From Savagea serpentis (GTDB lineage Bacteria > Bacillota > Bacilli > Bacillales_A > Planococcaceae): a DNA stretch of 64,000 nucleotides. Shown piece by piece: positions 18,598 to 28,394 of the stretch; within the stretch, counting starts at the first letter, position 1, and each line of letters begins with the position of its first letter. The stretch spans positions 1-64,000 of the forward strand of contig NZ_JADKPV010000002.1 in assembly GCF_015351395.1 (NCBI RefSeq). The letters are read 5' to 3'. The position numbers were made by a program, and so were the translations under genes. A model generated the notes under the pieces. It was not told the origin of the DNA. It saw nothing but the letters and a program-made list of their open reading frames with translations, and did not search any database.

Positions 18598-19692
18598 ATG
18601 TTGAAAAAGGTCATACGTTTTATTTTCTTCATCGTTGGTGGTGCAGTAGGTGTTATTTTTTTACCGTATTTATTTGATTTATTTATTTTTACTTCGCGTC
18701 CTATTATTAACAATGCCTACATTGCCGCAACGATTGGAGCTGCTGTCTTTTTATTTTTAAGTTTATTTTTAACGGACCCGATTTTTAATTTTATTAAATG
18801 GTGTGAGGAACGCCTATTAAACGCCCCGATTTTAGATTTAATATTTGGTACAATTGGATTGGTCGTCGGCTTGAGTGTCGCATTTTTATTTAGTTACGGC
18901 TTATCGAGCATCGATTTACCACTCATTACATTAATCACATCGGTATTACCAATTATTTTATCAGTTTTACTCGGGTATCTCGGGTTTCAAGTTGGTTTCC
19001 AAAAGCGTGAGGAGTTTATGAGTGCGCTTTTTTCTGCAAAGTCATCAGACGCAAAGAAAAAGAAAGAAATTCAAGCTTCTGAACCTTCAAACTTCACTTT
19101 GCGCAAAATACTCGATACAAGTGTTATTATTGACGGACGTATCGCGGATATTGCACAAACTGGTTTTTTAGAAGGGGTGCTTGTCGTCCCTCAGTTTGTG
19201 TTAACGGAATTACAACATATCGCAGACTCATCCGATTCTTTAAAGCGGACAAAAGGTAGAAGAGGTTTGGATATTTTGAAGAAATTACAAAGCGATGAAC
19301 ATTCGATTGTTGAAATAACAAATACTGATTTTGAAGATGTAGGAGAAGTAGATTTAAAATTAGTCCATTTAGCAAAACAAATGAATGGTAGTGTTGTTAC
19401 AAATGATTTCAATTTGAATAAAGTGGCAGATTTGCATGGAGTAGATGTATTGAATATTAATGATTTATCCAATGCAGTTAAACCTGTTGTCATACCTGGA
19501 GAAGAAATGCATGTTGTTGTCATTAAAGAAGGGAAAGAACACGATCAAGGTGTTGCATATTTAGACGACGGTACGATGATTGTTGTGGAAGAAGGACGCA
19601 AATATATCGGTTCGCCAATCGATGTCGTTGTGACAAGCGTTCTACAAACGTCGGCAGGTCGCATGATTTTCGCAAAGCCGAAATTAGCATAG
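18598..19692 (+). CDS. yacL: Membrane-anchored PIN and TRAM domain protein (YacL-like)
   Basis: 364 residues from ATG 18598, 8 bases after AGGAGG (ATG 18595 is also possible). Four hydrophobic helices fill residues about 5-150. The PIN nuclease domain starts at ILDTSVIIDGRIADI with conserved acids, and continues to VVTNDFNLNKVADLHGV; a C-terminal TRAM domain (EHDQGVAYLDDGTMIVVEEG) suggests RNA binding. A membrane-linked ribonuclease role is inferred from the fold; targets are unknown. 18 bases before ispD. Confidence 0.93.
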   Translation: MLKKVIRFIFFIVGGAVGVIFLPYLFDLFIFTSRPIINNAYIAATIGAAVFLFLSLFLTDPIFNFIKWCEERLLNAPILDLIFGTIGLVVGLSVAFLFSYGLSSIDLPLITLITSVLPIILSVLLGYLGFQVGFQKREEFMSALFSAKSSDAKKKKEIQASEPSNFTLRKILDTSVIIDGRIADIAQTGFLEGVLVVPQFVLTELQHIADSSDSLKRTKGRRGLDILKKLQSDEHSIVEITNTDFEDVGEVDLKLVHLAKQMNGSVVTNDFNLNKVADLHGVDVLNINDLSNAVKPVVIPGEEMHVVVIKEGKEHDQGVAYLDDGTMIVVEEGRKYIGSPIDVVVTSVLQTSAGRMIFAKPKLA

Positions 19693-19710
19693 GAAAGTTG
19701 GGAATGAGAA

Positions 19711-20406
19711 GTGCGATACACAGTAATGATTCCAGCTGCAGGAAGTGGGAAGCGTATGCGTGCTTCCCAAAACAAGTTATTTTTACAATTGGGAGATCGT
19801 CCGATATTAGCTCATACACTTCAACGTTTTCAAGAAGATGAATGGTGTGAGTCGATTATTATCGCGATCAAAGAAGAAGAACGTTTATTGATGGAAGCTA
19901 TTGCAAAAAAGTTTAATTTGTCGAAAATTACACAGTTCGTGGTAGGAGGAGCCGAGCGTCAACATAGTGTTCATGCTTGTTTAGAGGCCTATGATGGGTC
20001 TATTGACGGCATCATTCTCGTCCATGATGCTGCTCGACCTTTCATTCACCAATCGACGATTCATGAATTAGTGATGAAAGCGCAGGAAACAGGTGCGGCG
20101 ATCGCAGCAGTCAAAGTACAAGATACGACGAAAGTAGTCGCAAGTGGTATCGTCCAACAAACATTACCTCGTGAACAACTATGGGCAATTCAAACTCCTC
20201 AAGCTTTCCGTTATGAATTATTATATAACGCTTCAAAAGAAGCATTAGCAGAACAGTTTGAGGCGACAGATGAATCGATGGTTGTTGAACGCTATGGTGC
20301 TCCTGTACATGTCGTTGAAAGTACATATGACAACATTAAAATGACGACCACAGCTGATCTATCTTATGGACATTATTTATTGAAAGAGCGAGGAGAATTA
20401 CGATGA
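19711..20406 (+). CDS. ispD: 2-C-methyl-D-erythritol 4-phosphate cytidylyltransferase
   Basis: 231 residues. GTG 19711 is used since it keeps the first strand [14 protein letters not shown], which binds CTP; the ribosome site is weak. HDAARPF and the QTPQAF block are present. It makes CDP-methylerythritol in the MEP isoprenoid pathway. Its stop overlaps the ispF start by 4 bases. Confidence 0.94.
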   Translation: MRYTVMIPAAGSGKRMRASQNKLFLQLGDRPILAHTLQRFQEDEWCESIIIAIKEEERLLMEAIAKKFNLSKITQFVVGGAERQHSVHACLEAYDGSIDGIILVHDAARPFIHQSTIHELVMKAQETGAAIAAVKVQDTTKVVASGIVQQTLPREQLWAIQTPQAFRYELLYNASKEALAEQFEATDESMVVERYGAPVHVVESTYDNIKMTTTADLSYGHYLLKERGELR

Positions 20407-20879
20407 TACGAATTGGACAAGGGTTTGACGTACACGCATTTGAAGAGGGACGCCCCCTCATGATTGGTGGAATTGAAGTGCCACACGAAAGAGGCCTCGT
20501 CGGTCATTCTGATGCAGATGTCGTTCTGCACACGATTACAGACGCTGCGTTAGGAGCGATTGGGAAAGTAGATATCGGTACGCATTTCCCTGACACTGAT
20601 ATGGCGTTTAAAGATGCAGACTCCGCTCTGTTATTAGAAGAAGTGTGGAAGATGGTTGAAGCGGAAGGCTATCACTTAGGAAATGTTGATTGCACGATTT
20701 TGGCACAACGTCCAAAAATGGGGCCACATATTCCGAAGATGCGTAACCGAATTGCGCAATTGCTACATGCAGACGAATCGCAAGTGAATATTAAAGCATC
20801 AACGACTGAAAAATTAGGTTTTGTCGGGCGCGAAGAAGGAATCGCTTCACTCGCGGTCATTTTACTTATAAAAAAGTGA
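20403..20879 (+). CDS. ispF: 2-C-methyl-D-erythritol 2,4-cyclodiphosphate synthase
   Basis: 158 residues, starting inside the ispD stop (ATGA), after GAGGAG. Zinc ligands are in GFDVHAF (Asp8, His10) and the conserved [10 protein letters not shown] with His42; [10 protein letters not shown] completes the signature. Forms the cyclic diphosphate of the MEP pathway right after IspD and IspE; ispE is not in the window. Confidence 0.96.
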   Translation: MIRIGQGFDVHAFEEGRPLMIGGIEVPHERGLVGHSDADVVLHTITDAALGAIGKVDIGTHFPDTDMAFKDADSALLLEEVWKMVEAEGYHLGNVDCTILAQRPKMGPHIPKMRNRIAQLLHADESQVNIKASTTEKLGFVGREEGIASLAVILLIKK

Positions 20880-20953
20880 CCTTCTTTTCAAAGCGAGTCG
20901 AAACGTGCTAAAATGATGAAGTAGACAACTAAATGTTGGGAGAGACAACAACA

Positions 20954-22414
20954 ATGACAAAAGAAGTTCGAGTACGCTATGCCCCAAGTCCGACTGGACA
21001 TTTACATATCGGAGGAGCACGTACAGCATTATTCAACTATTTATACGCACGTCACCACGGTGGGAAATTTATCGTTCGTATTGAAGATACAGATACAGAA
21101 CGTAATATCGAAGGTGGAGAGCGTTCACAACTCGATAATTTAAAATGGTTAGGTTTAGAATATGATGAGTCTGTTGATATCGGTGGACCGTATGCACCGT
21201 ACCGTCAAACAGATCGTCTCGATACGTATACGAAATATGCGAACCAGTTATTAGAAGAAGGTAAGGCATATAAATGTTTCTGTACAACAGAAGAATTAGA
21301 AGCTGAACGTGAGGCGCAAAAAGCTTCAGGAATTGCGGCGCCAATGTATTCTGGAAAATGTCGTCATTTATCAGCAGAAGATATTCAAGCGCAAGAAGAT
21401 GCAGGCAAGCCGTATACATTGCGTTTCGCTGTACCTGAAGGTGTCACTTACAAATTTACAGATCTCGTTCGCGGAGATGTAGCTTTTGAATCGAAAGATA
21501 TCGGAGACTGGGTCATTGTGAAAGCGAATGGTATTCCGACATATAACTTCGCTGTTGTCATTGATGATCATTTGATGGAAATGACACATATTTTCCGCGG
21601 AGAAGAGCATTTAACAAATACACCACGTCAAATTATGGTGTTTGAGGCACTTGGATGGGAATCGCCAACATTCGGTCATATGACATTAATCGTCAACGAA
21701 GATCGTAAAAAGCTATCAAAACGTGATGAATCGATTATTCAATTCGTTTCACAATATAAAGATTTAGGTTACTTGCCTGAAGCGATGTTTAATTTCTTCG
21801 CATTACTCGGATGGTCACCAGGCGGAGAAGAAGAGATTTTCACGAAAGAACAATTGATTGAAATGTTCGATGAAAAGCGTTTAGCAAAATCGCCATCGAT
21901 GTTTGATAAAGACAAGTTGACATGGATGAACAATCAATATATTAAACAATTAGAATTAGATGAAGTTGTTGCACTCACATTACCCCATCTTCAAAGAGCA
22001 GGGCGAGTCAGCGAGACGATGACAAAAGAAGAAGAAGCCTGGGTGCGCGATTTAATCGCTCTTTACCATGAACAATTAAGCTTCGGTGCAGAAATTGTAG
22101 AATTAACGACTCAATTCTTCACAAAAGAGATTGACTACGATGAAGCAGCGCAAGAAGTGTTAGCAGGCGAACAAGTACCAGAAGTGATGACTGCGTTAAA
22201 AGCGCAATTTGAAGCGATGGAACAGTTCACGGCAGAAAACATTAAGGCAGCTATTAAAGCAGTCCAAAAAGAAACAGGTCATAAAGGTAAAAACTTATTC
22301 ATGCCAATCCGTGTCGTAACGACAGGTGAAATGCGTGGACCAGAATTACCGAATGCAATTGCGTTAATCGGTAAAGAAGTAGCGATTGACCGTGTTGCAA
22401 AATATGCACAGTAA
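20954..22414 (+). CDS. gltX: Glutamyl-tRNA synthetase
   Basis: 486 residues from ATG 20954, 9 bases after GGGAGAG; the upstream ATG 20933 is rejected as it precedes that site. Class I signatures: [15 protein letters not shown] and KLSKRDESI. Its length fits the bacterial type. In Firmicutes without GlnRS such an enzyme usually also charges tRNA-Gln for later amidation. The cys T-box lies directly downstream, so cysE-cysS may receive read-through from here. Confidence 0.96.
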   Translation: MTKEVRVRYAPSPTGHLHIGGARTALFNYLYARHHGGKFIVRIEDTDTERNIEGGERSQLDNLKWLGLEYDESVDIGGPYAPYRQTDRLDTYTKYANQLLEEGKAYKCFCTTEELEAEREAQKASGIAAPMYSGKCRHLSAEDIQAQEDAGKPYTLRFAVPEGVTYKFTDLVRGDVAFESKDIGDWVIVKANGIPTYNFAVVIDDHLMEMTHIFRGEEHLTNTPRQIMVFEALGWESPTFGHMTLIVNEDRKKLSKRDESIIQFVSQYKDLGYLPEAMFNFFALLGWSPGGEEEIFTKEQLIEMFDEKRLAKSPSMFDKDKLTWMNNQYIKQLELDEVVALTLPHLQRAGRVSETMTKEEEAWVRDLIALYHEQLSFGAEIVELTTQFFTKEIDYDEAAQEVLAGEQVPEVMTALKAQFEAMEQFTAENIKAAIKAVQKETGHKGKNLFMPIRVVTTGEMRGPELPNAIALIGKEVAIDRVAKYAQ

Positions 22415-22430
22415 AGTGTAGAGAAGGAAG

Positions 22431-22657
22431 AGTAAATGATAGAATCAATCTTCAGAGAGAACTTCGTATTGGTGAAAGAAGTTCGATGGATTCATCATTG
22501 AATGCCCCTTTGAGCGTCGTTTCGAAACGCAAGTAGAGACGAACGGTTAACTTCCGTTACGAAGTTTAAGTGGAAGATGCTTATTTGAGTATGCGTCTTT
22601 AAGTGGAGTGGAACCGCGCAAAAGCGTCTCTATCGTAAGGATAGAGGCGTTTTTGTC
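22431..22657 (+). promoter_or_regulatory. T-box riboswitch, cysteine-specific, before cysE-cysS
   Basis: The T-box core TGGAACCGCG is at 22609-22618, followed by a terminator stem 22626-22635 / 22641-22650 (one G-U) with T5. Stem I features are upstream: AGAGAGAAC, an apical hairpin GAACTTC/GAAGTTC with GGTGAAAG, and then TTGAATGCCCC, where the specifier reads TGC (Cys). Uncharged tRNA-Cys would pair with this codon and with the T-box, favouring the antiterminator. Positions are good to a base or two. Confidence 0.93.
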
Positions 22658-22691
22658 GTTCCTTGGAGATTAGTTGAGGAGGTTTTATACG

Positions 22692-23411
22692 ATGTTTGCT
22701 CGTATGAAAGAAGATATTCGTTGTATCATGGAACAAGATCCTGCAGCAAGAAGTATTTTTGAAGTAATTATTACGTATTCAGGCTTACATGCCGTTTGGT
22801 TCCACCGAATTGCCCATTGGTTTTTCAGCCATCGTCTTTATTTTTTCGCGCGTGCCACTTCTCAATTTAGTCGTTGGGTGTCAGGTATTGAAATTCATCC
22901 TGGTGCTACAATAGGGCGTCGTCTATTTATCGATCACGGAATGGGTGTCGTCATCGGTGAAACTTGCGAAATAGGAGACGATGTAACGATTTATCAAGGA
23001 GTGACATTAGGAGGAACGGGTAAGGAACAAGGGAAGCGTCATCCAACATTAGAAGATGGAGTTTTAGTTGCAGCGGGAGCGAAAGTACTCGGTTCAATCA
23101 CGATCGGAGCAAATAGTAAAATTGGGGCTGGTTCGGTCGTTTTGAAAGAAGTACCACCGAATGCCACAGTAGTAGGCATCCCTGGAAAAGTCGTCATGCA
23201 AGATGGCAAACGTGTGAAGGAAGAGCATTTTAATCATGGGAATATGCCAGATCCTATATCCGATGCGGTGAAACAATTACAACAACAAATTAACGAAATA
23301 AAGCAGAGTAGTGAGCGTATGTTCAATGAGTCGCTACGAAAAGATATTGCTCAATTACAACAACAAATGAATGAACTGACAGAACGAATCGAACAAATGG
23401 AGGGACGTTAA
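22692..23411 (+). CDS. cysE: Serine O-acetyltransferase
   Basis: 239 residues from ATG 22692, 9 bases after AGGAGG. After an alpha-helical N-terminal part come the hexapeptide repeats: [26 protein letters not shown], with catalytic Asp/His in IDHGMG, then [12 protein letters not shown] and [20 protein letters not shown]. It makes O-acetylserine for cysteine synthesis. About 50 extra residues at the C-terminus form predicted coiled-coil heptads ([26 protein letters not shown]), longer than the B. subtilis enzyme. Regulated by the Cys T-box. Confidence 0.95.
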   Translation: MFARMKEDIRCIMEQDPAARSIFEVIITYSGLHAVWFHRIAHWFFSHRLYFFARATSQFSRWVSGIEIHPGATIGRRLFIDHGMGVVIGETCEIGDDVTIYQGVTLGGTGKEQGKRHPTLEDGVLVAAGAKVLGSITIGANSKIGAGSVVLKEVPPNATVVGIPGKVVMQDGKRVKEEHFNHGNMPDPISDAVKQLQQQINEIKQSSERMFNESLRKDIAQLQQQMNELTERIEQMEGR

Positions 23412-24812
23412 ATGATTCAAATTTATAATACATTGACACGTAAAAAAGAAGAGTTCATACCGATTGAAGAAGGAAAAGTATCGATGTATGTTTGTGGACC
23501 GACTGTCTACAACTACATCCACATTGGAAATGCCCGACCTGTCATCGCTTTCGATACAGTGCGTCGCTATTTACAGTACCGTGGATATGAAGTGAGGTAC
23601 ATTTCAAACTTCACAGACGTAGACGATAAAATTATTCGCGCGGCGAATGAACTAGGAGAAGATGTTCGTGAATTGACGGATCGTTTCATCGATGCGTACT
23701 TTGAAGATGTAGAAGCGCTCGGTTGTGCGCGAGCGGATGCTCATCCACGTGTTACGGATCACATCGAAGATATCGTGAAGTTTATCGAAGTATTAGTCGA
23801 AAAAGATTATGCTTATGAAAGCAATGGCGATGTTTATTTCAGAACGACAAAGTTCGATGGATACGGTAAGTTATCTCATCAATCAATCGATGAATTACGT
23901 GTAGGAGCTCGCATTGAAAAGAATGAACAAAAAGATAATGCTCTCGACTTTGCGCTTTGGAAAAAAGCGAAAGATGGCGAAGTTGCTTGGGATAGCCCAT
24001 GGGGGAAAGGTCGTCCAGGATGGCATATCGAATGTTCTGTCATGGCTCGTGAACATCTCGGAGATACGATCGATATCCACGCAGGGGGTCAAGATTTAAC
24101 ATTCCCTCATCATGAGAACGAAATTGCCCAATCTGAAGCGATGACTGGCAAGACATTCGCAAACTATTGGATGCATAATGGTTATATTAATGTAGAAAAT
24201 GAAAAGATGAGTAAGTCACTCGGAAACTTCATCACAGTGACGGATATTCGAAAACAAATCGACCCGAAAGTGTTACGTTTCTTCATGTTATCGGTTCACT
24301 ACCGTCACCCGATCAACTTCTCACAAGAATTAGTAGAAAGTGCAGCGAACGGGTTAGAGCGTATCGAAACAGCGTATGCAAACGTGAAGTATCGTATGGC
24401 GCATAGCACGAACTTAGCAGGCGATGCGACACCTTGGATGGACAAAATTCAAGAGCAAGTCGATGCCTTTACACGTGCGATGGACGATGACTTTAATACA
24501 GCAAACGGAATTGCTGCGATTTTTGAATTAGCGAAAGTAGCGAATGTTTACTTACTAGAAGAGCAGACGGACCTCGAGGTATTAGAACGTTTTGAAAAAG
24601 AATTACAACAATTGATGAATATTCTCGGCATTGAACTCGGTCAACAAGAAGAAGCGAGCTTAGATGAGCGCATCGATCAATTGATTGAAGAGCGATTAGA
24701 AGCACGTAAAAACCGAGACTTTGCCCGAGCTGATGAAATTCGTGATTTATTACAAGCAGAAGGTATCGTGTTAGAAGATACAGCGCAAGGCACGAGATGG
24801 AAAAGAGGCTAA
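23412..24812 (+). CDS. cysS: Cysteinyl-tRNA synthetase
   Basis: 466 residues; ATG 23412 directly follows the cysE stop, with GAGGG upstream. [19 protein letters not shown] carries the first zinc Cys and the HIGH motif; [20 protein letters not shown] (further zinc ligands) and KMSKSLGNF are present. Monomeric class I enzyme. Joint control with cysE by a cysteine T-box links supply and use of cysteine. The last 16 bases overlap mrnC if that starts at 24797. Confidence 0.97.
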   Translation: MIQIYNTLTRKKEEFIPIEEGKVSMYVCGPTVYNYIHIGNARPVIAFDTVRRYLQYRGYEVRYISNFTDVDDKIIRAANELGEDVRELTDRFIDAYFEDVEALGCARADAHPRVTDHIEDIVKFIEVLVEKDYAYESNGDVYFRTTKFDGYGKLSHQSIDELRVGARIEKNEQKDNALDFALWKKAKDGEVAWDSPWGKGRPGWHIECSVMAREHLGDTIDIHAGGQDLTFPHHENEIAQSEAMTGKTFANYWMHNGYINVENEKMSKSLGNFITVTDIRKQIDPKVLRFFMLSVHYRHPINFSQELVESAANGLERIETAYANVKYRMAHSTNLAGDATPWMDKIQEQVDAFTRAMDDDFNTANGIAAIFELAKVANVYLLEEQTDLEVLERFEKELQQLMNILGIELGQQEEASLDERIDQLIEERLEARKNRDFARADEIRDLLQAEGIVLEDTAQGTRWKRG

Positions 24813-25234
24813 TACATCCAGTGAAAGAGTTAACAGCAGGAGAAGTGAAACAGTTAAACGCTCTCACATTAGCGTATATGGGAGATGCCGTTTATGAACG
24901 AGTAATCCGTGAAAGACTCATTCATAAAGGGATGACAAAACCGAATAAACTCCATCATTACGCGACGAGTTATGTGTCGGCAAAGGCGCAAGCATCGATC
25001 ATTCAAAAGATGAAAGAAGAGCGGTTTATGACGGAGGAAGAAGAAGCGGTCTTTCGTAGAGGGCGCAATGCAAAGTCGCATAGTGTACCGAAACATACGT
25101 CGATTCAAACGTATAATTTAAGCACAGCATTTGAAGCAGTAATTGGTTATTTATACTTATTAAAACGAGAAGAACGATTAACCGAATGGTATGACTATGC
25201 CATTACTACAATAGAAAAAGGAGGAAGAGCGTGA
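24797..25234 (+). CDS. mrnC: Mini-ribonuclease III (MrnC), 23S rRNA maturation
   Basis: Up to 145 residues. It is an RNase III catalytic domain without the RNA-binding domain: [15 protein letters not shown] with the catalytic acids, [15 protein letters not shown], and [33 protein letters not shown]. It trims 23S rRNA ends. Start may be ATG 24797 (inside cysS) or GTG 24821, which follows AGAGG by about 11 bases; both keep the domain whole. Confidence 0.93.
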   Translation: MEKRLIHPVKELTAGEVKQLNALTLAYMGDAVYERVIRERLIHKGMTKPNKLHHYATSYVSAKAQASIIQKMKEERFMTEEEEAVFRRGRNAKSHSVPKHTSIQTYNLSTAFEAVIGYLYLLKREERLTEWYDYAITTIEKGGRA

Positions 25235-25986
25235 TGAGCAACGAAGAAGAAATCATCGGTGGAAAAAATCCGGTATTCGAAGCATTACGAGCTGGACGAG
25301 AATTGAATAAAATATGGGTAGCAGAAGGTATGCAAAAAAAGACATATGATGAATTGATGAGACTTGTACGCCCTACTAAAATTGTTGTTCAAACTGTCCC
25401 GAAACGAAAGCTCGATCAACTAACATCTTCGAATCATCAAGGGATTGTTGCATCTGTTGCGGCTTATGAGTATGCCGAATTGGAAGATTTATTTGCGGTT
25501 GCCGAAGAGCGACAACAAGATCCGTTTTTCATTATTTTAGATGAGTTGGAAGACCCACATAATCTAGGTTCGATCATGAGAACGGCCGACGCTGTCGGAG
25601 CGCATGGGATTATCATTCCAAAGCGTCGTTCGGTCGCTTTGACATCTACTGTGGCGAAAGCATCTACAGGAGCGATTGAGTATATTCCTGTCGTTCGTGT
25701 TAATAACTTATCGCAAACAATTGATGAACTAAAAGAACGTGGCGTATGGATTGCGGGAACAGATGCTGGAAATAAGACGGACTATCGACATATGGATGCC
25801 ACATTGCCACTCGCTGTCATTATTGGTAGCGAAGGCAAAGGAATGTCACGCATTTTAAAGGAACGTTGCGATTTTTTATATCAAATGCCGATGGTTGGGC
25901 AAGTGACATCTTTGAATGCATCCGTAGCAGCGGCAATTTTAATGTACGAAGTGTATCGTAAGCGACATCCGCTCACGACAAAATGA
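25234..25986 (+). CDS. rlmB: 23S rRNA 2'-O-methyltransferase, SpoU/TrmH type (RlmB-like)
   Basis: 250 residues from ATG 25234, 9 bases after AAAGGAGG and touching the mrnC stop. An N-terminal substrate-binding domain is followed by the SPOUT knot: LDELEDPHNLGSIMRTADAVGAHGII, VIIGSEGKGMS and the third motif MPMVGQVTSLNASVAAAILMYE. Family members methylate G2251 of 23S rRNA. Its stop overlaps the next start (ATGA). Confidence 0.94.
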   Translation: MSNEEEIIGGKNPVFEALRAGRELNKIWVAEGMQKKTYDELMRLVRPTKIVVQTVPKRKLDQLTSSNHQGIVASVAAYEYAELEDLFAVAEERQQDPFFIILDELEDPHNLGSIMRTADAVGAHGIIIPKRRSVALTSTVAKASTGAIEYIPVVRVNNLSQTIDELKERGVWIAGTDAGNKTDYRHMDATLPLAVIIGSEGKGMSRILKERCDFLYQMPMVGQVTSLNASVAAAILMYEVYRKRHPLTTK

Positions 25987-26519
25987 CGAGAAGAAAAAAG
26001 AAAAGAGATACGGTGTTGATCGTCGATGGATATAATATCATCGGCGATTGGCCAGAACTCCAAAAATTAAAATTAATGAGTCTAGACTTAGCGCGCCGGG
26101 AATTGGAAGAGCGATTAGAAGAGTACGCAGCTTACATGAAGTGGCGTATCATTCTTGTTTTCGATGCTCATTTGCAAAAAGGACAAGAAACCGTACAAAA
26201 AGGAGCGAATATTCAAACGGTCTACACTCGAGAGAATGAAACGGCAGATGAACGAATCGAAAAACTCGTCCAAGAATTAAAGCGACGTCAAACGACTATT
26301 TATGTCGCGACGAGCGATTCTGTTGAACAATGGGTTATTTTTGGGCAAGGAGCTTTACGAAAGTCAGCGCGAGAACTACAGTTAGAATTAGGCCAATCAA
26401 AAGAAGAAATCAGTGGCGTGCTACATCGCCCTCAAAAGCGAGAAAAAGCCTTCGAGAATGATCGCTACCCACCAGAAGTGATGGCGGAATTAGAGAAAAT
26501 AAGACGAGGATTGAAGTGA
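25983..26519 (+). CDS. yacP: NYN-domain ribosome-associated endoribonuclease (YacP/Rae1)
   Basis: 178 residues, ATGA overlap with rlmB. The NYN/PIN-like motif VLIVDGYNIIGDWPEL and LVFDAHLQ, NETADERIEKLV and VATSDSVEQWVIFGQGA give the conserved acidic pocket. Rae1 of B. subtilis cuts mRNA at the ribosomal A site. Neighbourhood of rRNA-processing genes fits. Confidence 0.92.
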   Translation: MTRRKKKRDTVLIVDGYNIIGDWPELQKLKLMSLDLARRELEERLEEYAAYMKWRIILVFDAHLQKGQETVQKGANIQTVYTRENETADERIEKLVQELKRRQTTIYVATSDSVEQWVIFGQGALRKSARELQLELGQSKEEISGVLHRPQKREKAFENDRYPPEVMAELEKIRRGLK

Positions 26520-26538
26520 AGCGGAGGGGAATGTTTTG

Positions 26539-27135
26539 ATGAATTCTGAACAACAACAATCCGATTTGAAATTAGTGAATGAATGGCGAAGTGGAAAAGA
26601 GTGTGCAGTAGGGATGCTTATTGAGAAATATGAAGATTTCGTCAAAATGAAAGCTCGTTCTTATTTCCTGATTGGGGGCGAGCGTGAAGATTTGGCTCAA
26701 GAGGGAATGATCGGGCTTTACCGCGCGATTCAAACATATGATACAACGCGCGAAGTACCTTTTCGGAATTATGCGGAACTTTGTGTCACGCGACAGATTT
26801 TAACCGCTATAAAGACAGCTTCGCGTCAAAAGCATCAGCCTCTCAATTCATCTTTATCACTCGATTATGAAATGGACGAATCAGAACCTTTACTACAACA
26901 AGTAAGCACGACGGATGTATATAACCCGGAATGGACGATTATTTACCGAGAACAATATAAATTATTTGAAAAACAAATCAAAACAAAGCTCAGCCCTTTT
27001 GAGCGCGATGTCTATTTTCAGTATATTCAAGGAAACTCTTATGACGAAATTGCGACGACTTTAAAAAAACCTGTAAAGTCAATCGATAATGCCTTACAAA
27101 GAATTAAGAAGAAATTGAATCCACCGATATTGTGA
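26539..27135 (+). CDS. sigH: RNA polymerase sigma factor SigH
   Basis: 198 residues from ATG 26539, 9 bases after GGAGGGG. Region 2 shows REDLAQEGMIGLYRAIQTYD and FRNYAELCVTRQILTAIKTASRQKHQPLN; region 4 shows LSPFERDVYFQYIQGNSYDEIATTLKKPVKSIDNALQR. Somewhat shorter than the 218-residue B. subtilis protein, from memory, mainly at the N-terminus. SigH drives stationary-phase, competence and early sporulation genes where present. Position before rpmG-secE-nusG is the standard one. Confidence 0.95.
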   Translation: MNSEQQQSDLKLVNEWRSGKECAVGMLIEKYEDFVKMKARSYFLIGGEREDLAQEGMIGLYRAIQTYDTTREVPFRNYAELCVTRQILTAIKTASRQKHQPLNSSLSLDYEMDESEPLLQQVSTTDVYNPEWTIIYREQYKLFEKQIKTKLSPFERDVYFQYIQGNSYDEIATTLKKPVKSIDNALQRIKKKLNPPIL

Positions 27136-27154
27136 AACTTTTACATATGTTACA

Positions 27155-27183
27155 TTGACATGAAAAATTACAAATGTTATTCT
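27155..27183 (+). promoter_or_regulatory. Promoter of rpmG-secE
   Basis: Consensus TTGACA 27155-27160, spacer 17, TATTCT 27178-27183, 40 bases before rpmG. Confidence 0.65.
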
Positions 27184-27222
27184 TGTGCGAGTAAGTTAAC
27201 TCATCTAAAGTAAGGTGAAGAC

Positions 27223-27375
27223 ATGACGAAGAAGATAGTTTTATGCTGTGAGGAATGTGGCTCTCGCAACTATTCTGTACCTGCACGCAACAATGGAAAA
27301 GAAGAGCGCCTCACATTGAAAAAACATTGTAAACAGTGCAATGCCCATACGGTTCACAAACAGACGAATCGCTAA
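27223..27375 (+). CDS. rpmG: 50S ribosomal protein L33, zinc-binding form
   Basis: 50 residues from ATG 27223, after AAGGTG. Two CxxC pairs are kept: Cys9-Cys12 and Cys36-Cys39, so this is the zinc (C+) form; genomes of this group often also hold a C- copy elsewhere for zinc shortage. Sits between sigH and secE as usual. Confidence 0.95.
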   Translation: MTKKIVLCCEECGSRNYSVPARNNGKEERLTLKKHCKQCNAHTVHKQTNR

Positions 27376-27410
27376 TAGGTTTAGGATAAAAACTCGGAGG
27401 TAGCATGAAG

Positions 27411-27599
27411 ATGAGCAATAATAAAGAAGGCTTTTTAAGAAGTGTTGGTACTGAAATGCGTAAAGTTAGCTGGCCGAAACGTAAAGAACTCGTCCGCTAT
27501 ACAATTGTCGTTATTACAACTGTAGTCTTTATGGCTTTATTTTTTGCAGCAGTTGATTTTGGTATTAAGAAATTAATGGATTGGTATATTAGCTTATAA
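27411..27599 (+). CDS. secE: Preprotein translocase subunit SecE
   Basis: 62 residues from ATG 27411 (10 bases after GGAGG); ATG 27405 is in frame but only 4 bases away. The amphipathic helix EMRKVSWPKRKELVRYT and one membrane segment (IVVITTVVFMALFFAAVDFGI) are diagnostic of the short single-span SecE. Forms the SecYEG channel with SecY (52806). Confidence 0.94.
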   Translation: MSNNKEGFLRSVGTEMRKVSWPKRKELVRYTIVVITTVVFMALFFAAVDFGIKKLMDWYISL

Positions 27600-27621
27600 A
27601 AATGTAAAATATAACTGAGAG

Positions 27622-27656
27622 AAAAATCCCGTCACGAGCAAGGAACGGGTTTTTTC
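27622..27656 (+). terminator. Weak terminator or attenuator between secE and nusG
   Basis: AAAAATCCCGT 27622-27632 pairs with 27645-27655 with one T-T mismatch, 12-base loop; the right arm ends in T6. Probably partial, letting some transcripts into nusG. Confidence 0.6.
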
Positions 27657-27718
27657 GGTTTAATTCAATCGTATGAGCAATACGAGAAGGAGGGGCGGGA
27701 CGAACAGTCCTCAACAAT

Positions 27719-28261
27719 ATGGATATTGAAAAGCAATGGTATGTCGTGCACACTTACTCAGGTTACGAAAATAAAGTGAAAGCAAACCTCGAGAAACGTG
27801 TAGAAACGATGGGTATGCAAGATAAGATTTTCCGTGTCATCGTACCGGAAGAGGAAGAAGTAGATATTAAAGACGGTAAGAAAAAAACGGTGATGCGCAA
27901 AACATTTCCAGGGTATGTGCTCGTGGAAATCATTATGACAGACGACTCATGGTATGTTGTTCGTAATACGCCGGGAGTTACTGGATTTATCGGATCTTCA
28001 GGGGGCGGAGCAAAACCGACGCCGTTATTACCAGAAGAAGTAGATTTCATCTTGAAGAAGATGGGAGTAAACGAACGTCGTATCGATATCGATTACGAAG
28101 TAGGCGAATTAGTTGAAGTAATCGAAGGCCCATTTGCAGGTTTCCAAGGTAAAATTGAAGAAATCGATTTAGAGAAAGATAAACTAAAAGTAAGTGTCGA
28201 TATGTTCGGTCGAGAGACAAATATGGAACTCGACTATGAACAAATCGAAAAAGTTTTATAA
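27719..28261 (+). CDS. nusG: Transcription termination/antitermination factor NusG
   Basis: 180 residues. NGN domain: WYVVHTYSGYENKVKANLEKR and FPGYVLVEIIMTDDSWYVVRNTPGVTGFIG; KOW domain near the end: GPFAGFQGKIEEIDLEKDKLKV. Binds RNA polymerase and affects pausing and, in bacilli, termination. The only good ribosome site, AAGGAGG at 27687-27693, is 25 bases before ATG 27719, but a small hairpin (27697-27701 / 27707-27711) between them would cut the real distance to about 10. Confidence 0.96.
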   Translation: MDIEKQWYVVHTYSGYENKVKANLEKRVETMGMQDKIFRVIVPEEEEVDIKDGKKKTVMRKTFPGYVLVEIIMTDDSWYVVRNTPGVTGFIGSSGGGAKPTPLLPEEVDFILKKMGVNERRIDIDYEVGELVEVIEGPFAGFQGKIEEIDLEKDKLKVSVDMFGRETNMELDYEQIEKVL

Positions 28262-28268
28262 AAAGAAC

Positions 28269-28297
28269 TTGAATTAATTCCGGATTGATGGTATCAT
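28269..28297 (+). promoter_or_regulatory. Promoter of rplK-rplA
   Basis: TTGAAT 28269-28274, spacer 17, TATCAT 28292-28297, about 100 bases before rplK. Confidence 0.65.
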
Positions 28298-28334
28298 TTC
28301 AAAGGTCACACTGTTCTCGAATGAGGATAGCGAC

Positions 28335-28374
28335 AAGATGAGTGGGAGGGGCAACCCAATTTACCACATCACGG
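28335..28374 (+). promoter_or_regulatory. Candidate L1-binding leader element before rplK
   Basis: GTGGGAGG 28342-28349 and ACCAC 28363-28367 form a short helix with an asymmetric inner loop, and GGG/CCC inside. The layout resembles the L1 target on L11-operon leaders; a second copy stands before rplA. L1 would repress its own operon here. Inference from pattern, not proof. Confidence 0.55.
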
Positions 28375-28394
28375 ACTTTAAGGAGGTGTGTCTC

